The notes beneath the pieces are model-generated. The model was not told the origin of the DNA and ran no database searches. It saw only the letters and a program-made list of their open reading frames with translations. 59,092 nucleotides of DNA from NCBI GenBank assembly GCA_001600495.1, contig BCKE01000087.1, forward strand, positions 42,975-102,066. The letters run 5' to 3'. The stretch comes from Pilasporangium apinafurcum. Lineage: Eukaryota; Oomycota; Peronosporomycetes; Pythiales; Pythiaceae. Shown here piece after piece: positions 11,895-23,100 of this stretch. Position 1 is the first letter of the stretch. Each line of letters begins with the position of its first letter. The position numbers were made by a program, and so were the translations under genes.

Positions 11895-13153
11895 ATGACC
11901 GTCACGAAACGCGCTTCTGCTGCTGCTACAGCTGCAGATGCTCCCCCTGCTCGCGCCGAGCAAGAGCCTGGCGCAGAGACGTTCGCTGATGAAGAACGCG
12001 ACTTATTCCAGGAGAAGGATGTCGTACCATCGTTCACGTGGGCGGAAGTGGTCTGGTACAACGTCTTTGTGCTGACGTTGTGGCACATTGGCGCAGTCTA
12101 CACGCTCTTCTATGTGATCCCCAAAGCGTCGTGGACGCAGATCTTGGTGCTGTGGATTACTTTTTGGTTCATGTCTGGGTTGGGCATCACTGCTGGTGCA
12201 CATCGCCTTTGGGCACACAAATCATACAATGCTAAGCTCCCATTACGCGTGTTCCTCATGCTCTGCAACTCGATGGCGTTCCAGGGAAGTATCTTTGAAT
12301 GGTCCCGTGATCACCGTGTGCACCACAAAGGCTCGGACACGACAGCGGACCCACACAACTCGGGACGTGGCTTCTTCTTCGCACACATGGGATGGGTCAT
12401 GGTTCGCAAGCACAAAAATGTGAGGACAAAAGTCTCTTCTTCCTCTTCTGCATTCATATATATATGCTCATCAACTAAACTTGTCACTGTTTGTTTAGGT
12501 ATTTGCGGCTGGCAAGAAGCTCAACTTCCAAGACTTACTGAACGATTCGGTCGTGACGTTCCAGATGCGCTACTATATCCTTACAGTTTTGCTCATGTGC
12601 TACGGCTTTCCAACGTACGTCGGCTACTTGTTGGGTAGCGCTCGCAACGGTTTCCTCATTGGTGGGATCTTCCGCCATGTCTGGGTACTGCACATGACAT
12701 GGTGTGTCAACAGTGTGGCCCACTTTTTTGGCTACAAGCCTTATGACCGCAACATCCGTGCGGTCGAGAACCTCTGGGTCAGTATTGGCGCTATTGGCGA
12801 AGGCTACCACAACTACCAGTAAGTTCTCTTTGAATCCACTAGTTTAGTTTTCAGTTGATTTCTAACAAATATCTTCTTTCTACAGCCACAAATTCCCGGC
12901 AGACTACGCCACGAGTGAATGGGGGATTACCTCTGGTCAGTGGAACCCTACGAAGCTCTTCATTGACTGCTGTGCGGCCGTGGGGCTCGCTACAGACCTT
13001 AAACGTAGTCGAACGGCGGCCGCTACCCGTGAACGACTCGCTATCAAGGTCCACGAGGAGATGCTGAAGCAGGGTGTGGTGCAACAGCTCTCCTGGGTGG
13101 AGCGTCTGGTTGGTCGGCTCTTCTTCGGTCGCTCGGAGGAACAACTCTTCTAA
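11895..13153 (+). CDS. Acyl-CoA delta-9 (stearoyl-CoA) desaturase
   Basis: Three exons, 11895-12419, 12499-12818 and 12886-13153; 370 residues. All three diagnostic histidine boxes of the membrane diiron desaturases are present: HRLWAH, HRVHH (in SRDHRVHHKGSD) and HNYHH, the last formed across intron 2 (EGYHNY joined to HHKFPADY). The hydrophobic pattern (two membrane hairpins around the boxes) and the HKFPADYATSEWG context match the SCD/Ole1 group. It should introduce a cis double bond at C9 of saturated acyl-CoA in the ER using cytochrome b5 electrons. There is no fused C-terminal cytochrome b5 domain, unlike fungal Ole1; the tail is short and basic. Start chosen as MTVTKRAS, closest to the usual length. 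Confidence 0.92.
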
Positions 13154-13570
13154 GTATAAGCTGCTTTCAATATGAAGTGAAAGAGTAAATTCAAAGAGGA
13201 AGATTGTAAAGCGATCAGTGTTAATGTTGGTGTGGAAGTGAAAAAAAAGACAAACACATGTTACTCTCCTTCTCTGTCTGATTATATTCAAGGCAGTGGA
13301 GTTTGTGCGTGTATGTAAATAGCAAGACCCCCACAAGAAAAAGCAAATAAAAACAAAATATCCTACAACTCAGCCTTTATCATAACTTTCCTCAAGGAAA
13401 CATGGTCGTGTCACCACATACCGATTCCATCGTCAATCATTCACCACAAGAATTTCAACTCCCTAGTTTTTAACAAATAACTGTTTCCATAACATATCCA
13501 AAGGTATCCAAGATTGTACCGCGAAGGACAGAATGTGGTGATCTTTATTTGGAAATCTTGTGACTTGCGC
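13154..13570. other. Intergenic region
   Basis: About 420 bases containing the desaturase 3' UTR and the start of the ornithine carbamoyltransferase promoter; no gene seen. Confidence 0.5.
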
Positions 13571-13584
13571 TCATTTACCAAAGT
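13571..13584 (+). promoter_or_regulatory. Initiator-like element of the ornithine carbamoyltransferase gene
   Basis: TCATTTACCAAAGT, preceded by GC as in the full oomycete initiator, matches 11 of 14 core positions and is 41 bases upstream of the ATG at 13625. Confidence 0.45.
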
Positions 13585-13624
13585 TGCCGTTTGCGCATTT
13601 GCATTTATTCAAAGCCGAAAAGAA

Positions 13625-15320
13625 ATGGTGTTGAAGCTGGTATCACGAACGATGATGAAGACGACGGCGTTGCGCGCCGCGCAGGCCTCTGCCGTCACCC
13701 GGTTAGGCGCGCGTGCCTTCTCACAGAAGACTAATACAGCGCTGGAGTCGCTCCGTGGCGGAGACTTCCTCTCTACTGCCGAGCTCTCGTGCGTTTGGGT
13801 GTTGTATTTGCAGAAAAAAAGGAAAATGGAATGCTTATTAATTTGATATGCGTATTTGTTTGTGATAGAACTGAGCAGTTTGAAGGACTGGTAGCGAAGG
13901 CGATCGAGTACAAGAAGCTGTATTCGAATCCGGCGACGAAAGCCACGGCACCCAAGCCGCTCACGGGTGAAATTTGCTCCATGATTTTCCAAAAGCGCAG
14001 CACCCGCACGCGGTACGTCTGGACCAATACCAGTTTCTTTTGTATGTGACTCCGAAAGTATTTGCTAACCGTTATTGCAATGATATTGCATAGCATTTCG
14101 AGTGAAGTGGGGATGCATCTGCTCGGCGGCAAGGCGTTGTTCCTCTCTTCTGATGACATTCAACTTGGCGTGAACGAATCACTAAAGGTATTCTTGCGGG
14201 ACAATACACATGTATCATGCATGTTCTCGTTACGTTTGCCAGGTCTTGCTCATTTTGCATCTATGTTCAGGACACTGCTCTCGTACTCTCGCGGTTCAAC
14301 AGCATCATTTTGGCACGAGTGTATGGGCACAGCGATGTGACTGAACTGGCGAACCTCGCTTCTGTACCTGGTGCGACGATTCTTCATCGATGCCAATTCA
14401 GTATCTTAAGAATGCTCTCTGGCTAACATGTGTGTACATGTGTGCACATGTTAGTGATCAATGCCCTGTCGGACAAATACCATCCCCTGCAGGCACTCGC
14501 TGATTACATGACTGTAAAGGAGCATTTCGGCAAGCTCAACGGGTTGACCTTCTCGTGGGTTGGCGACGGGAACAACGTTTTGCATGATTACATGTTGGCG
14601 GCGGCTAAAGTTGGTAGGTACTTCTTGTGGAATGGATTCTTATGTGAATGCATATGCTTGACGCTCAATTCATCGTGTTTGGGTTGGGCTAATTTAGGTG
14701 CAAACATTCAAATTGCCACTCCAGTCGGATATGAGCCGGATCAAGATGTCATCGATGAGACTTTGCGCTTGGCAAAGGTATCATGCTATGTCTCTATAGT
14801 TGGCCAGCCCGATCATATTGCATATAACGTATTGTGTGAGTTTACAGATCGCCGGTACCTCAGTCTTACTCACGAATGATCCAGTGGAAGCCGTCCAAAA
14901 TGCTAACGTCATCTCCACGGATACGTGGATCAGGTACATTAAACATGATGATGCTACAATCTTTCAGATCACATTTGTTCCTGATAGAGAATTTGTTCGT
15001 TGATTATGATAGTATGGGCCAGGAAGAAGAATCCAAAGAGCGTCTGAAACACTTTGCCGGATATCAAGTGACGGAGAAAATGCTTAAGAATGCTGCCGAC
15101 GACCATATTTTCTTGCACTGCCTTCCACGTCACCAGGAAGAAGTTGATGATGAGGTTTGGAATGGCTTATTGCAAATGTCTACGTTCAACACGATGGCTT
15201 GTTTTAACTGTGTATGTCGTGTAGGTGTTTTACTCAGAGAAGTCACTTGTTTTTACCGAAGCTGAAAATCGATTGTGGACTGTCATGGCGGTCTACGCTG
15301 CTTTGCTTGGCAAATTTTAA
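13625..15320 (+). CDS. OTC: Ornithine carbamoyltransferase, mitochondrial
   Basis: Nine exons: 13625-13788, 13869-14012, 14094-14187, 14271-14370, 14455-14613, 14698-14777, 14848-14933, 15013-15154 and 15225-15320; 354 residues, all GT-AG and in phase. The first 35 residues are rich in Arg, Ala and Ser and lack acids ([20 protein letters not shown]), a typical mitochondrial presequence. The carbamoyl-phosphate loop is QKRSTRTR, with the second Arg restored across intron 2; [19 protein letters not shown] (across intron 7) and FLHCLPRH with the catalytic Cys are intact. The enzyme joins carbamoyl phosphate and ornithine to citrulline for arginine synthesis. Length and C-terminal sequence ([20 protein letters not shown]) fit the family. 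Confidence 0.95.
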
Positions 15321-15442
15321 TCGTTATGGAACAAAGTTCACATTGATCGTTCGTTAGCGTGATCCAATCAACTACGCACTTGTGTTCGCCTCTTCATTTT
15401 CAGACGTTTGATAGTTTTATAGGACCAGTAGTTTTATTCTTT

Positions 15443-16490
15443 TACTGGCGATTACCAGAATACAGCCTAACCGTGCGGACGCATTTGAAAAGTTGGTTGA
15501 CTTTCCATTTCAAAAGTCTGTTGACCCCCCACTATCCGCGGATACTTTTCCTACACTCTATTCTCTTCCTACATTCCTTTCTCCCCGTCGTAACTCTGGC
15601 GGTCTTGGAAGTCGATGTAGGAGACATATAGCAAGTGTAAGGATGTCCTTTGACCCATTCACATCTCGCTCCCACGTGATTCTGCACTCGCTGTTGTTGC
15701 AGCAGAGAACCTGGCGGGAAAATATGACGCTTGCGCTTCCATCAGCCTTTTTCGTCCGAAATGGCGTCTCCTCAAGCTGCTGGTAGCACTCGTCGATCTG
15801 CAGCACGGTTGTACGCTTTGTCAGCTCACGTGTGAATCGCTTCGCGGGTCCATACACGTGACCCTTGGCGAAGTCCTGTTGACTCCAGTCACCGAGGCCA
15901 ATGCAAACCTGAGGACTTGGTATGGGTACCAACCACTTTGCCATATGTGCCAACGTCTTCCGACTAAATCTAGACTGAAGAAAACGCCATTTACAAAATG
16001 GATGCGACGCACAAAAGCTCACCAAGAAGTCGAAATGCCTCCACACGTACTTGATGTTTGTCATATACTGCTCATACGACGCTGTCTTGAACGAAGGCAT
16101 CTCCCGGATAATCCTTCCGTACTCATGTTCTTTCTTCTTCAAGTTCTCGTGCCAGAATGTACACTTGTTCATTCCGGCGAGATACCTGTACTTTCGCGTA
16201 GATATCTGTTGAACATTGTATCGCTGGTTACTGGCTCGCTTGCATCGAATACCGCGCTTGTGTCTCTTCTTCCTTTTCTTCTTCCGTTTCTTTCGTCGTT
16301 CCTGCTTCGACTCCTTCACTTGACTTTGCTTGAGTATCCTTCCATTGCATCTCGCTTTCTTCTTTTTCCACAACAACTTCTCGCACACGAATGGCAGTGT
16401 AGAGCGACCGCATACCAGGGTCGATCCCAACGACAGTATCGGAAACGTAATTATCAGGAGGTACCATCATGTCTTTGTCTTTCTCTTTAG
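15443..16490 (-). pseudogene. Fanzor1/TnpB-like RNA-guided nuclease remnant (family I, copy 1)
   Basis: Read on the minus strand. At 16,420-16,390 a frame gives VVGIDPGMRSLYTAI, the first RuvC motif with its Asp. A frame change near 16,340-16,390, in a Lys-rich segment, leads into a long frame ending at 15558: STRKYRYLAGMNKCTFWHEN, EMPSFKTASYEQYMTNIKYV, IGLGDWSQQ, a basic segment, QIDE (position of the alternative catalytic Glu in Fanzors) and SECRITWERDVNGSKDIL (third RuvC motif). These occur in the order of Fanzor1 proteins. Defects: one frameshift, and the first half of the zinc finger after IDE is largely missing. The N-terminal part is replaced by family II sequence. The element end is at about 15,443, defined by comparison with copies 2 and 3. 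Decayed and probably inactive. Confidence 0.75.
15444..15557 (-). ncRNA. Putative structured 3' end (guide-RNA scaffold candidate) of family I
   Basis: Directly 3' of the nuclease frame, this stretch is conserved in the three family I copies although it does not code. It ends in CTGGTAATCGCCA. A stem GCGGA/TCCGC (minus strand; plus 15535-15539 with 15475-15479) is kept in the other copies by compensatory or wobble changes. TnpB and Fanzor loci encode their guide RNA at this place. Transcription is not shown. Confidence 0.25.
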
Positions 16491-16493
16491 TGG

Positions 16494-17017
16494 GATGCTA
16501 CTGGAGGTGTTCATTCTTGAAAAAGATGTTTCTAGCAGCGTTGACATCTCTGTCAGTGAGGACACTCCAAGACTTTCTGATACCCAACATCTTGTTGAGA
16601 AGTTACTTCTGTTCCTTTGTTGGATACAACCGCACTTTCAAGATGCTGTTTGGAATTGGTTTATCTATCTTGCATCATTTGATCAGCGTGAACCACGATT
16701 TGGATAGCATGCTCTTTACATATTTATGCGAGGAGTCCGTACTCAAATCGATCTCGGACGATAACAGCAATCCTCGAGATCTGCTTTTTACATGCGATTT
16801 CTACCAATCTGGACAGTCCTGACTTGCTTTCCTTGAGACCGGAACCAATGTCGATCTCCTCTGGCGTCCACTGTCATTGACTTGCATCCTTTCTTGAAAA
16901 GAAGGATAGTGGAGAAAAGATGTCATCGCGGAGAATTGAAAACAAGTTTCTATCAATAGGGAGAAAAAAACACGTCAAAGTATATCCCACCGGTGGGAGA
17001 AATGGGGGAATAAAGGT
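16494..17017 (-). pseudogene. TnpB/Fanzor2-like element remnant (family II, copy A)
   Basis: On the minus strand the element begins with the family II 5' end: the palindrome at 16985-16998 (TCCCACCGGTGGGA) and a following block shared with the copy near 57.7 kb. It then shows ILKVRLYPTKEQK (about 16,650-16,610), the usual TnpB N-terminal motif, followed by a stop, then LTDRDVNAARNIFFKNEHL, the third RuvC motif, and another stop. Relative to the 58 kb copy about 15 bases are lost just before DRDVN, including a zinc-ribbon Cys. It runs directly into family I copy 1, so the two remnants form one composite of about 1.57 kb. Its outer edge is 150 bases before the dynein start codon. Confidence 0.65.
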
Positions 17018-17167
17018 TAACTTTTGCATTCGAAGGGTCGTATACAGGAAGGGCTGACGTCGGTTGGCTTGGTTGCTGATTCAACCACACTCCAAATCGA
17101 CGCAGGTCCAACACGAGTGATTGGAATTGCTTCTGCTGGTTTATGTGGCTTGAATCTAGCTTTGGCC

Positions 17168-20100
17168 ATGGGGGATGAATCAGCAGCTGCGAAAAAAGAG
17201 ATCAATGTCTTCAAGTACATTGAACAACGTGTCGCTACCTCTTTGGCGGGAGCAAATCCTGGCCCAAAGTTCACTGCTAAATATGCAACCGAAGCGAATG
17301 AGTAAGCAGATCTCAATCTCCATTTTTCGTTATCTGTGTACTTCATATCTTGCCTGCTTGCTCTCTTTAGAAATTGCATCAAGGAGTTTCTTGAGTCAGA
17401 AGATATCCCAACACTGATGTTTTGTGGAGACAATGTTATCGCGTACGTAAAGGTACCGCCGTCGCTTCCGCGAGGGAAGACTATTTGTTTTACCAAATAT
17501 TACAAGACGACGATTACACCCAAGAACATTACTACAGACATATTTCTAACTGAGCTTACCAACAACCCCATCGAGCATTTAGAGCGGCTCATCTCGGAGA
17601 TTTATCTTCCGCTGTTCTCCAACCCAGCAAACCAAGAAGGTTGGGGCGAAGTGGCATCAAAAGAAGTGGTAGATAAGTTTCATTCGTACATGGCAAGTGT
17701 CTCGATTATCAATGGTGCTATGAAAGGCGAGACTTGCTTACCATTACCACCTGTGGATGGAAATGCAACAAACTTGAGCAACAAGATCTCCTTACTGGAA
17801 GGCTCCATAGTGATCTGGACGAAACAAATTAAGAATGTACTCAAGCAGGACCCTGAGGATTTGCTCAAGCAAGGGTTGCATCCCACGCCAGATGCTGAAA
17901 TTGAGTTCTGGAAGCTGAAAGCAGCAAACCTGAATTCCATTTTCGATCAATTGCAATCAAAGAAAGTACGAAAGATTCTCACAGCTCTTGATCGATCGAA
18001 GAGTACATACTGTACGACATTTGCACGACTTTGCAAGGAAGTTTTTACTGCACGCATTGAAGCAAACGACAATATGAAATACTTGCGCACACTTGAAGAA
18101 TGGTTCATTCGGTTGAACAACGACGAAGACTTTCCCAGTCTCACGGAGCTCTTCAAACCCATGCTGCACATTATTTTACTGATCTGGAAAAACTCCAAGC
18201 ATTACAATACTCCTGCTCGGCTTGTTGTTCTTATGCGTGAGATCTGTAACTCACTGATCAACCAAGCAAGAAAGTATTTAAGTGGTGAGTTGATTTTTTC
18301 ATTAATCGATCAAGATGAAGCTGGCCAAGCAGTGGAGCAACTCAAGACCACTCTGCAAGTATGCAGTGCCTTCAAGAGCACTTACTTCGACTATAAAGCA
18401 ACAGCAAACGCGGAATGTCCTTCGAACCCTTGGCGAATTCAAGGCAACGCGCTTTTTGTTCGACTAGATTCATTTTTAGAACGCTGCCATGATATTCTGG
18501 ATCTGACACAAACGATCGTCCAGTTTAGCAAGTTGTCCAAAATTGAAGTAGGAGGCACAAAAGGGAAGACTTTGACCATGAGTGTCCAACAGATCCATTC
18601 CGATTTCACAGAAGCAGTGAATACATTCAAGCGTGTTTCCAATGACATTATGGATGTTGGTGCATCCAAGTTTGATGATAATTTTTACGACTTTCGTTGC
18701 AAGATCAAAGAGCTCGAGCGACGTCTTGGTTCTGTGCTAACGCAGGGATTCGATGATTGCTCCACCATTTTCGGCAGGTTCAAGTTACTGGATTCATTTG
18801 AAGGTTTACTAAATCGTCCGATCATTCAAGATGAGCTAGAGAAGAAACATGTTGCACTAGTGCAAAGCTATGGACAGGACTTGAAACTAGTTCAGGAACT
18901 TTTCTTACATTGCCGGGATGCACCACCTATCAGTTGGAATCTGCCCCCGGTTGCTGGTGCACTCACATGGTGCAGAGGATTGGTGGAACGAATTGAACAT
19001 CCGATGAAGAAATTGAAAGAGTTGAACCAAAATGTGATGGATCGAGAAGAAGCGAAGGAAGTATACAAAGTGTACGGGACGATCATCGCCTCGTTGCAAG
19101 AGTATGAAAATCAGAAAGTGGAAGAATGGAGTCGCGACGTAGAGGGATCGTCACAAGCTAAACTCAAGTATCCACTATTAGTGCGTCATCCACAAACGAG
19201 GTGCCTGCGCGTCAATTTTGATGCAGGTTTGGAGAAATTACTGCGTGAGATCAAATACTTGCGGTTGCTGAATATTGAAGTCCCTCAATCTGCGCTCCAG
19301 ATCTCTGTGAAAGAAGAAATGTTTCGCAAATATCGTGGAGAGCTCATGTACATTGTCGACCCTTATAATGCCATGATCGAAGGCTTGCATCCATTAGAAG
19401 AGCCGTTAGTGAGGCGTCACATCCATAACATTGACACCTGCGTGGGTCGTGGCATCGAAGAACTCAACTGGAAGAGCAATGGCATTGATGCATTCATTGA
19501 AGAGTGTCGAAAGGCAGTTGAAGGTGCCAACGAAATTGTTACTAATCTAAAGGAGAACCTAAATACCATTCAAGACACACTTGGTGCATGGAATATGCCA
19601 CTTCTTGAGCGTCAAGCCAAACCGGTTGCAGTGAGCGAACATGAAAGACTCCATAAGAGTTATATTGTGCAACGTACGCTCAAAATCCGTGAAGGAGCTG
19701 CTGAAATTCATCGTCGCTTGAAACAATCAAACACAGGAATTGTGGGCGTCAACAGTGCACAATGGAAAGCGTATGTTGATTACGTTAATAACATAGTTGT
19801 CAATGGCGTGGCTCGCGTCATTTGTTCTTCACTGGAATTTTTGGCGAAACAGTTAGATCCAACGGGCGGTGTTTCCGCAACAGGTAATGTTGCGGGTAAG
19901 GGTGACCGTCTGCCAATGTTGGAGATCAAGCTGGATTTAATCGCGAACCGAGTCCAGTTTAATCCCAGCATCGGTGAAAACAATGGAAAAGGTCTACGTG
20001 ATACCATTCAAATGTGGATCAACTCTTTTTTCAACGTCGCTACGGCTGTGAAGCGTCTTGATTCGGATAGTGGTGGTACGTATCTTAAGGAAATGCATAC

Positions 20101-23100
20101 GGACATGAATATTTGTATGAATTTGGCAACGATCAGTGAATATATGCAAGAAAATGAAGATATGCTGATCAATTTCAAGAAAAAGTATGACGGATTCGCG
20201 TACCTGTGGGAAACAGACATGACGGCACACTTCCAAGAGTTTCTAGCGACAGCAACGTACACTAGTCCCAACGGCGCTGATATGCTCTATCTGGAGAAAT
20301 TTAATGCCGAAATTACCAAGTACGAGCAAGTCTCTGCTGATATTGAGAACTTAACCACTCCAACGGATATTGGTTGGCTACGCGTAAACTCGCAACCAAT
20401 AAAAACCGCTATAATTACATGGGTAAGCAAGTGGATCTACCAGTACACGACGTACTTACACGAGCACGTCGTCAGCAAGCTCCGTGGACTTCATGGGTTT
20501 ATGGAAACCGTGCTAAAGGGATTAGATGAGCAGGTTACCGAGAAAAACAAAGAGGCACTGATGCGAGTGATGACACATATTCGAGATGTACGCAAGCAAA
20601 TGGACTCTACAAATGAGATCTTTGATCCACTTCGTGAGGCCGTACACCTGTTAAAGCTGCATGGAGTCAATATTGAAGACACCAATATTGCAGATCATGC
20701 CGTGCAGGATTATCTGGAGGCTGCCCCTATGCAATGGGAAGGTATTGTAAACAAAACATTCAAGAAAAAGGAAGAGATTATGCCGTTGCAAATGGCGGAA
20801 GTTGAGTCTATCAAAGAGGATCTTGAGGCATTCTACTTGGAAATGCGCAAATTCCGAAATGAATTCCGTACAGCTGCACCGTTCAGTTTCCAGGGTACTC
20901 CCGACGATGCGTACAAGCAAATGAATCAGTTCGCAACTGCATTGCATGAGAAATTGAAGCAGGCGAAGCAATTCAATGAACTAGAGGAATTATTTGAACT
21001 CCAGGTATCAAAATATCAGGAAACTACGGACACACTTTACGAACTGCAACAGCTTAAGAAGTGCTGGGACCTCAAGGACCTCGTACTGGATACTTTTGAA
21101 GATTGGAAGAGCACGCTTTGGACAAAAATTCAAACGGACTCCTTTGAAACATACACTCGTGCCTTTATGAAGCAACTTAAAATGGAAGCAACGGAGCATC
21201 AGATGATCAAAGGATGGCAAGTGTTTAAGGATACGGAGCAGCTAGTCAAGAACATGTCCACTGTATTACCGCTAATTAATGATTTGCACTCAGAAGCTAT
21301 GCAGGATCGTCACTGGAAAGCACTCTCCAATATTTGCAAAGTCAAAGCCATTGAACCTAAAGATCCAAAATTTTGTCTGGCCGATTTGCTTAAACTCAAC
21401 CTACACCTCCATGTCGATGATGTCGGAGAGATCGTAGAAACAGCCAGCAAAGAACAAAAAATTGAGAAGAAGTTGACCATGATTGAGGAACTTTGGCGAC
21501 GACTGACACTTGAATACGTTCCTCACAAGGATTCCGGTACTTATGTCGTCAAACCATCCGAGGAAGTCGTGGAATCTTTGGAAAGTAATCAATTGGAACT
21601 TCAAACAATGGTTGGTATGGGTAAATTTGTCGAGTTCTTTAAAGACCGGGTCCTTGCGTCCCAAAAGTCTTTGGGTCATGTCGAGGAAGTACTGAAGGAG
21701 TGGGTATCGGTGTCAAAGCAATGGGCATCGTTGGAAAGCATCTTCTTGAGCTCACCAGATATTCGAAATCAATTACCGGACGATACGCGAACATTCGAGT
21801 CTATCGACTCCAATTTTAAAGACCTGATGAAGAATGCAATTTTGGAACCGGGTGTGGTTGCTGCCTGCTCAGTAGATAATCGTCTCGAAGCTCTCAAAGA
21901 AATGACGACCATGCTAGAAAAATGTCAAAAATCTCTCAATGAGTACTTGGACAAGAAGAAGAAAATATTCCCCCGGTTTTACTTTGTCTCGAATGTTGCA
22001 CTGCTGGAAATCTTGTCGAATGGCAACAATCCAAAGAAAATCATGCCTTTTTTGGGAGATTGCTATGATTCACTATGCAATTTAATCTTTGAAGAGGGTT
22101 CACCCAATACAGCGCACACGATGATTGCGAAGGATCGTGAAGCTGTGAAATTACCCAAAATCTTCGTCATGGCAGGGGCCGTGGAAAGTTGGCTCAACGA
22201 ACTAACCGAAGCCATGCGATTTTGCATCAAAAAAGAAATGCACGATGCTATAGAAACTGCTGCGAATTGGGACGTCGAAAAGCCTCGTCATCAATGGTTA
22301 TTTGACTATCCTGCTCAGGTTGTTTTGAATTCAACGCAGATTTACTGGACGGAAGAAACAGAGATGGCACTGGAAGAATTTGAAAATGGTCAGGAAGACT
22401 CCGTAAAACGCTACCTTCAAGTCTGTAACCAACGACTTGAACACCTGATCAATCTTGTACTGGGCAATTTGAGCAGCCCTGATCGTTGTAAAATTATTGC
22501 GTTGATTACTTTGGATGTTCATTCTCGTGATGTCGTCAAGAAACTAGTCGACGAGAAAGTCGAAGGACCACTTAGCTTTCTCTGGCAGCAACAGCTTCGA
22601 TTCATTTGGCGCCAAGAAAACTACGACGTGGATATCCGCATTACAGATTTTCGTTCCAAATACTCATACGAATGGATCGGCAACACTGGTCGCTTGGTGA
22701 TCACACCACTTACGGATCGTTGTTACATCACACTGACAATGGCATTGCGTCTCTTCCTTGGCGGAGCTCCTGCTGGGCCCGCTGGTACTGGGAAAACCGA
22801 GACAACGAAAGATTTGGCACGTGCAATGGCACTTTGTTGCTACGTTTTTAACTGTTCGGATCAAATGAACTACCAAACGATGGCGGATATCTTCCGTGGT
22901 TTGTGCCAAACAGGGACATGGGGCTGTTTTGATGAATTCAATCGCATTAACATCGAAGTGTTGAGTGTTGTAGCGACGCAAGTGAAGTGTGTTCAGGACG
23001 CCATTGTATTTAATGCTGTTCCAGCAAATCGAGACCCAAAATACCAGCATTTACCTGCGGGCACTCCCCCGGTTGTGGTGGGAGAATTTGAATTCATGGG

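Noticed and set aside
15858-16490. Plus-strand frame of 210 codons across the Fanzor-like remnant
   Set aside because: The opposite strand carries ordered nuclease motifs; the plus frame is its shadow.
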